Position numbers and translations under genes: made by a program
Shown: positions 6,774-11,148 of the stretch, in pieces
Layout of the letters: every line of letters begins with the position of its first letter
Position numbering within the stretch: the stretch's first letter is position 1
Source of the DNA: Candidatus Pelagibacter sp.
Lineage (GTDB): Bacteria > Pseudomonadota > Alphaproteobacteria > Pelagibacterales > Pelagibacteraceae
DNA: 11,148 nt
Direction: 5' to 3'
Assembly (NCBI GenBank): GCA_028225715.1
Contig: JAOIXS010000025.1
Location: 1 to 11,148, forward strand
The notes under the pieces: generated by a model
Databases searched by the model: none
Told to the model about the DNA's origin: nothing
Seen by the model: the letters and a program-made list of their open reading frames with translations, nothing else

Positions 6774-6806
6774 AGGGCGGTTACATAATAACCGCCCTTT
6801 TTTTTT
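6774..6806 (+). terminator. Strong intrinsic terminator between binding protein and permeases
   Basis: GGGCGGTTA (6775-6783) and TAACCGCCC (6789-6797) form a perfect nine-pair GC-rich stem, extended by A6774-T6798, with a five-base loop and a run of nine T (6798-6806). It ends only 14 bases before the permease ATG, so permease expression must depend on partial readthrough, giving more binding protein than permease. Confidence 0.95.
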
Positions 6807-6820
6807 AAGAATTTTAAAAT

Positions 6821-8068
6821 ATGAGTACAGAACAAATATTATCATCAGACGGAATACCTCTAGAGGTCAGCTTAAAGAAAGCTGAAAGAAAAAATAAGTT
6901 AAAAGCAGTAATGCTTGTAGCTCCATTATTTTTATTTCTTATAATCACATACGTATTTCCAATAGGCGACATGTTATTTAGAAGTGTCGATGATCGTATG
7001 ATCACTAAAATGCTTCCAAATACATTTGAAGCAATTGAAAAATGGGATGGTAAAGAGCTTCCAGAAGAACCAGTTTATGCAGCACTTTATGAAGATTTGG
7101 CTTATTTAAAAAAGACAAAAACCTACGGTAAGATTATAGCAAGACTGAATTATGAAAAAGGCGGGTTTAGTAGCTTAATAAAGAAAACAGTTAGAAAACT
7201 TGGAAAATTTGAAGAAGGCGATTATAAATCACAATTTATAAAAACTCACAAAAGGTGGGGTCAAAATGAATATTTAGTAGCTTTAAAAAATACTGCTCCA
7301 AACTGGTCATATGCAAAATATTTAAAAGGTGTTGATCTAAAGTTTGATCAAGATAGAAATATAATTCAACAAGATGAAGATAGAAGAATTCATAAAATAC
7401 TTTGGTTAAGAACACTTAAAGTTGCATTTTGGGTAACTATATTCTGTTTTATTCTTGCTTATCCAATTTCTTACTTATTAGCCACATTACCCATGAAATA
7501 TAGTAATTTACTAATGATATGTGTGCTTCTTCCATTCTGGACATCACTTTTAGTTAGAACCTCAAGTTGGATGGTTTTACTTCAGCAACAAGGCCCAATT
7601 AATGATTTGATTGTATGGCTCGGACTCGCAGCAAACGATGCCAGACCTGAACTAATGTATAATGTAATAGGAACTTTTGTTGCAATGACTCAAATCCTAT
7701 TACCATTTATGGTTTTACCGCTTTACAGTGTAATGAAAACGATATCTCCAAGCTTAATGAGAGCTGGAAAATCTTTGGGCGGAACACCATTTGTAGCATT
7801 TAGAAAAATATACTTTCCACTAACAATTCCAGGAATTGGTGCTGGATCCTTGTTAGTTTTTATTTTAGCAATAGGTTATTATATAACTCCTGCATTAGTT
7901 GGAGGAGCTAGTGGGTCTTTAATTAGTAATACAATTGCTTATCATATGAAAAGTTCTCTAGATTGGTCATTTGCTGCTGCATTAGGTACAATGTTGTTGG
8001 TTGGTGTCTTAACTATTTACTGGATCTATAATAAATTAGTAGGGATAGATAATATTAAATTAGGATAA
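6821..8068 (+). CDS. ABC transporter permease, PotB-like, with long periplasmic insert
   Basis: A complete 415-residue inner-membrane permease. TM1 is at about 28-48, then roughly 145 polar, charged residues (50-195) before TM2 (199-220), TM3 (228-250), TM4 (281-303), TM5 (340-360) and TM6 (385-404). The cytoplasmic coupling (EAA) loop is recognisable at 315-339 (AGKSLGGTPFVAF...FPLTIPG). Escherichia coli PotB is about 285 residues, so the extra length lies almost wholly in the first periplasmic loop, with the WDGKELPEEPVYAALYEDL segment (75-93) that I recognise from some alphaproteobacterial polyamine/opine-type permeases. The start has no clear Shine-Dalgarno and lies 14 bases after a terminator. 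The stop is three bases before the partner permease. It pairs with that subunit to form the translocation channel. Confidence 0.92.
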   Translation: MSTEQILSSDGIPLEVSLKKAERKNKLKAVMLVAPLFLFLIITYVFPIGDMLFRSVDDRMITKMLPNTFEAIEKWDGKELPEEPVYAALYEDLAYLKKTKTYGKIIARLNYEKGGFSSLIKKTVRKLGKFEEGDYKSQFIKTHKRWGQNEYLVALKNTAPNWSYAKYLKGVDLKFDQDRNIIQQDEDRRIHKILWLRTLKVAFWVTIFCFILAYPISYLLATLPMKYSNLLMICVLLPFWTSLLVRTSSWMVLLQQQGPINDLIVWLGLAANDARPELMYNVIGTFVAMTQILLPFMVLPLYSVMKTISPSLMRAGKSLGGTPFVAFRKIYFPLTIPGIGAGSLLVFILAIGYYITPALVGGASGSLISNTIAYHMKSSLDWSFAAALGTMLLVGVLTIYWIYNKLVGIDNIKLG

Positions 8069-8071
8069 ATT

Positions 8072-8926
8072 ATGTCATTACCAAATTATACATCATGGAA
8101 TTATAGAGTTTGGCACTACACATATTTAACGATTTGTGCATTAGTATTTTTCTTTTTAATTGCACCTTTGTTTATAATCTTACCACTTTCGTTTAATGCA
8201 GAGCAATACATTCATTTTTCTAAGGGAATGATAGCACTCGACCCAGATGCATTTTCATTAAGATGGTATGAAGACATGATTTATGGAACTAAAAATCCAT
8301 GGGGACTAGCCGCAAAAAATAGTATTATTATTGCTTTCTTTGCAACTATTGGCTCAACAATTCTTGGAACAGTTGCAGCATTAGGTTTAAGCAGCAGGCA
8401 CATGCCTTACAAAGCAGCATTCATGGCTTTATTGATATCACCAATGATTGTGCCATTAATCATCTCAGGAACAGCAATATTTTTCTTCATGGCAAAAGTA
8501 GGTTTAGCTGCAACACATACAGGAATAATTTTAGCTCATATAATTTTAGGTACGCCCTTTGTAGTTATTACGGTAACAGCAACATTAACAGGGTTTGATC
8601 ATAGTGTGACACGTGCAGCGGCAAGTTTGGGAAGCAATCCAGTTAATACTTTTATGAAAATAACATTACCATTAATTTTACCAGGGGTTATTTCTGGTGC
8701 ATTATTTGCCTTTGTAACTTCGTTTGATGAAGTTGTAGTAGTATTATTCTTAGCAGGACTTGAAAACACTACTATTCCAATTCAAATGTGGGTTGGTCTA
8801 AGAGAACAGTTAAGTCCAACAATAATGGCTGTGGCAACTTGTTTAATTATAATGTCCACATTAATTCTAGTTAGTGCAGAACTTTTAAGAAGAAGGTCTG
8901 AAAGACTAAGAGGAATTAATAGGTAA
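8072..8926 (+). CDS. ABC transporter permease, PotC-like
   Basis: A complete 284-residue inner-membrane permease of usual PotC length. Hydrophobic segments lie at about 19-39, 83-106, 115-139, 148-171, 205-226 and 250-270. The EAA coupling loop is RAAASLGSNPVNTF (181-194) followed by MKITLPLILPG, matching the binding-protein-dependent transport consensus. A basic tail (LLRRRSERLRGINR) ends in the cytoplasm. It starts three bases after the PotB-like stop, with GGA inside the preceding gene as a weak ribosome site, so the pair is translationally coupled. Together with the PotB-like subunit, the PotA-like ATPase and the periplasmic protein it completes one importer. No inactivating change is seen. 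Confidence 0.94.
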   Translation: MSLPNYTSWNYRVWHYTYLTICALVFFFLIAPLFIILPLSFNAEQYIHFSKGMIALDPDAFSLRWYEDMIYGTKNPWGLAAKNSIIIAFFATIGSTILGTVAALGLSSRHMPYKAAFMALLISPMIVPLIISGTAIFFFMAKVGLAATHTGIILAHIILGTPFVVITVTATLTGFDHSVTRAAASLGSNPVNTFMKITLPLILPGVISGALFAFVTSFDEVVVVLFLAGLENTTIPIQMWVGLREQLSPTIMAVATCLIIMSTLILVSAELLRRRSERLRGINR

Positions 8927-8930
8927 TTTA

Positions 8931-8959
8931 TTTACTAAGTTCATTTTTTTTATTATAAA
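8931..8959 (+). promoter_or_regulatory. Candidate promoter of the FadN-like gene
   Basis: TTTACT (8931-8936, 4 of 6) and TATAAA (8954-8959, 5 of 6) are separated by 17 bp in the 56-bp gap after the PotC-like stop. Transcription would start near 8966, about 17 bases before the ATG. No terminator is seen after the permease, so readthrough is also possible. Confidence 0.35.
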
Positions 8960-8982
8960 CAATTCTTCGATTTTTAAATCTT

Positions 8983-11148
8983 ATGGAAATTAAAAAAGTA
9001 GTAGTTATTGGTTCAGGAACTATGGGTAGTGGAATTGCAGCACATTTATGTAATGCAAATATTCCAGTAACTTTGTTAGATTTAAAAACTGAAATAAGCA
9101 AGCAAGCACGTGATAAAATTCACAGATCAAGACCGCCACTTTTGTTAGATAGATCAAAAATAAATAACATTAAAGTAGGAAACATTTTAGATAATTTTGA
9201 TGAAGTAAAAGAGGCTGACTGGGTAGTAGAGGCTGTTGTTGAAAGAATAGACATTAAACATGATATCTATAAAAAAATATTCAAAGAAAGAAAAAAAGGT
9301 GCAATAGTTTCTTCAAACACATCCTCTATACCTATTAAAGTCTTATCTGAACATTTATCAGAAGAAGAAAAAAAAGATTTTTGCATTACTCATTTTTTTA
9401 ATCCAGTTAGATACATGGGGTTATTAGAGATAGTTAAAAATGAAAATAATGATTTAGATAAAATAAACTCTTTAAAAGATTTTTGCGAAGAAGAACTTGG
9501 GAAAGGTGCAATTATTTGTAATGACACCCCAGGTTTTTTAGGAAACAGAATAGGTGTTTTTGCAATGCAAGTTGCAATGACTGAAGCTTTTAAAATGAAA
9601 CTTAGTATAGAAGAAGCTGATGCAATTTTTGGAAGACCAATGGGTATACCAAAAACAGGTGTGTTTGGTCTTTATGATTTAATTGGTATTGATTTAATGG
9701 CTGATGTTTTAAAAAGTTTTATTAAAGAATTATCAGAAAATGACCCTTTTCAAGTTGTTGCAAAAGAAATTCCTTTAGTAAAAACATTAATTGAAACAGG
9801 GTATACAGGTCGAAAAGGCAAGGGAGGGTTTTACAGGGTTAATAAAATGGGTGAAGTTAAAGTTATGGAAGCTATCAATCTTGAAACTGGAGAATATTCA
9901 GCAAGTAAAAAGATTAATATTAAATCAGATAATGTAGATCTTAAAAAATTAATCTCAAGAGACGATAAGTATGGTGAATATGCTTGGTCTGTTATTTCTA
10001 AGATTATTAAATATGCTTCTTCTTTAGTCCCATCAATTACAAAAAATTTTAATGATATTGATGAAGCAATGAGACTAGGTTTTAATTGGACTAAAGGTCC
10101 ATTTGAAATGTTGGAAGAGATCGGTGTTGATACTTTTTTTGATAAGATTGATGACTTTAAAGGAAATGTTTTTTTAGAAAATTTATCTCAAAATAGAAAT
10201 CAAGATTTTTATGGATCTAGACAAAAATATACTGACATTAAAACATTTGGAAAAGCTAAAAAGAAAGCATTAAGTGTGGATGGAAATAGTTCAGCTCAGA
10301 TATATAGATTTAATGATTATAATATTGTTGAGTTCACCACTAAAGCAAATGCTCTAGATTACGATTCAATGGATGCTTTAAAAAAAGCTACAGACAAACC
10401 GTTGATTATAATAAATGAAAGTATGCAATTTTCTGCTGGAGTAAACTTGAGTTACACGATGGATTTTGCAAATAAAAATGATTTTAAATCAATAGAAAAA
10501 TTTATTAGATATTTTCAAGAAACCTGCAAACATCTTAAGTATTCTAATCATCCGGTTGTTTCTGCACCATCAGGGTTAACACTCGGTGGAGGATTTGAAG
10601 TTATGGTTCAAAGTAATTTTGTAGCTTCACATACAAATATTGTAGTTGGATTGGTGGAAACAATAGTTGGATTAATACCAGCTGGTGGGGGATGTAAGGA
10701 AATGTTAGCAAGATGGCTTGATACAGATGAAGCTAAAAAAGACCCTCATTACGCACCCCTTAAAGTGTTTGATATTATTGGTTATGGAAAAACTGCAACT
10801 TCACCAGTTGAAGCAGAGCCATTAAAATATTTAAAAACTGAAGATAAGAAAATAATGAATAGAAATAGTTTACTAGAAGTTTCAAAAAAAATCCTAGATG
10901 ACAATAAAGAATTTAAAGCTCCCTTAGAGACAGAATTTAATCTACCAGGAAAAGAAGTTTTAGTAGAAATGAATAAAATTATAGAAAAACTTTACAAAGA
11001 AAAAATTATTCGTGATCACGGTGTTACAGTTGCAAAGGAATTGGCCCATGTCTTGAGTGGGGGAGACACAACTATTGATAAGACTTTATCGGAAGATGAT
11101 TTATTTAAGCTAGAATTAGATGCGTTTATGAGATTAATCGAAACAAAA
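8983..11148 (+). CDS. 3-hydroxyacyl-CoA dehydrogenase/enoyl-CoA hydratase, FadN-type, open at window edge
   Basis: An open frame of 722 codons running off the right end without a stop. The N-terminal half is a 3-hydroxyacyl-CoA dehydrogenase: NAD-binding GSGTMGSGIA (10-19), SNTSSIPI (111-118), and the catalytic pair His137 (HFFNPVRYM) and Glu149. Helical dehydrogenase C-terminal domains follow (about 180-290 and 330-400, the latter with GFNWTKGPFEM). The C-terminal half is a crotonase fold: oxyanion segment FSAGVNL (483-489), LGGGFE (534-539) and GLVETIVGLIPAGGG (556-570). Dehydrogenase-first order is that of Bacillus FadN, not Escherichia coli FadB, which has hydratase first. FadN is about 790 residues, so roughly 60-70 are missing. 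It would perform the hydration and oxidation steps of beta-oxidation; a thiolase partner is expected just beyond the window. The ribosome site is weak. Confidence 0.9.
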   Translation, partial: MEIKKVVVIGSGTMGSGIAAHLCNANIPVTLLDLKTEISKQARDKIHRSRPPLLLDRSKINNIKVGNILDNFDEVKEADWVVEAVVERIDIKHDIYKKIFKERKKGAIVSSNTSSIPIKVLSEHLSEEEKKDFCITHFFNPVRYMGLLEIVKNENNDLDKINSLKDFCEEELGKGAIICNDTPGFLGNRIGVFAMQVAMTEAFKMKLSIEEADAIFGRPMGIPKTGVFGLYDLIGIDLMADVLKSFIKELSENDPFQVVAKEIPLVKTLIETGYTGRKGKGGFYRVNKMGEVKVMEAINLETGEYSASKKINIKSDNVDLKKLISRDDKYGEYAWSVISKIIKYASSLVPSITKNFNDIDEAMRLGFNWTKGPFEMLEEIGVDTFFDKIDDFKGNVFLENLSQNRNQDFYGSRQKYTDIKTFGKAKKKALSVDGNSSAQIYRFNDYNIVEFTTKANALDYDSMDALKKATDKPLIIINESMQFSAGVNLSYTMDFANKNDFKSIEKFIRYFQETCKHLKYSNHPVVSAPSGLTLGGGFEVMVQSNFVASHTNIVVGLVETIVGLIPAGGGCKEMLARWLDTDEAKKDPHYAPLKVFDIIGYGKTATSPVEAEPLKYLKTEDKKIMNRNSLLEVSKKILDDNKEFKAPLETEFNLPGKEVLVEMNKIIEKLYKEKIIRDHGVTVAKELAHVLSGGDTTIDKTLSEDDLFKLELDAFMRLIETK

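Noticed and set aside
6814..7005. Leftward open frame of 63 codons
   Set aside because: It is antisense to the N-terminus of the PotB-like permease, whose first membrane segment explains the region.
1..11148. tRNA, rRNA, CRISPR arrays, insertion sequences or prophage genes
   Set aside because: No cloverleaf, regular spaced repeats, transposase motifs or terminal inverted repeats were seen; coding genes account for nearly all of the window.

Overview
The window is AT-rich, compact bacterial DNA with very short intergenic gaps, leftward and rightward operons, and proteins that look alphaproteobacterial. Together with a high-copy-style periplasmic binding protein gene, this suggests a streamlined marine alphaproteobacterium of the SAR11/Pelagibacterales kind. 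The taxon is inferred from composition and gene content; no marker gene is present. There is no RNA gene, CRISPR array, insertion sequence or gene-free stretch longer than 300 bases.

Layout. From about 2250 leftward runs a three-gene operon on the minus strand: a luciferase-like (LLM) flavin oxidoreductase, a PF06684 'amino acid synthesis' (DUF1185) protein, and an alpha/beta hydrolase cut by the left edge. The first two overlap by one base (TAATG) and the third starts four bases after the second. A 167-bp divergent intergenic region (2249-2415) separates this from a rightward set: an Asp/Glu racemase-superfamily protein resembling EutA, a creatinase-like M24 hydrolase resembling ectoine hydrolase DoeA/EutD, then a complete polyamine/opine-type ABC importer (ATPase, periplasmic binding protein, two permeases). 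A strong intrinsic terminator sits between the binding protein and the permeases. The right end holds a fused 3-hydroxyacyl-CoA dehydrogenase/enoyl-CoA hydratase of the FadN type, open at the window edge.

How they may work together (inference). The arrangement looks like an uptake-and-catabolism island for a small organic nitrogen compound. The PotABCD-like system would import it. The M24 hydrolase, which has lost three of the five usual metal ligands as creatinase and ectoine hydrolase have, would open a ring or cleave a C-N bond. The racemase-like, flavin monooxygenase, PF06684 and alpha/beta hydrolase proteins would process the product, and the acyl-CoA enzyme could drain carbon into beta-oxidation. 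The hydrolase and EutA-like pair point to ectoine or a close analogue. However, the usual partners (EutB, EutC, the EutE/DoeB deacetylase, an Ehu- or Teh/Ueh-type transporter) are not in the window, so the true substrate is open. This mismatch is the most interesting aspect of the window.
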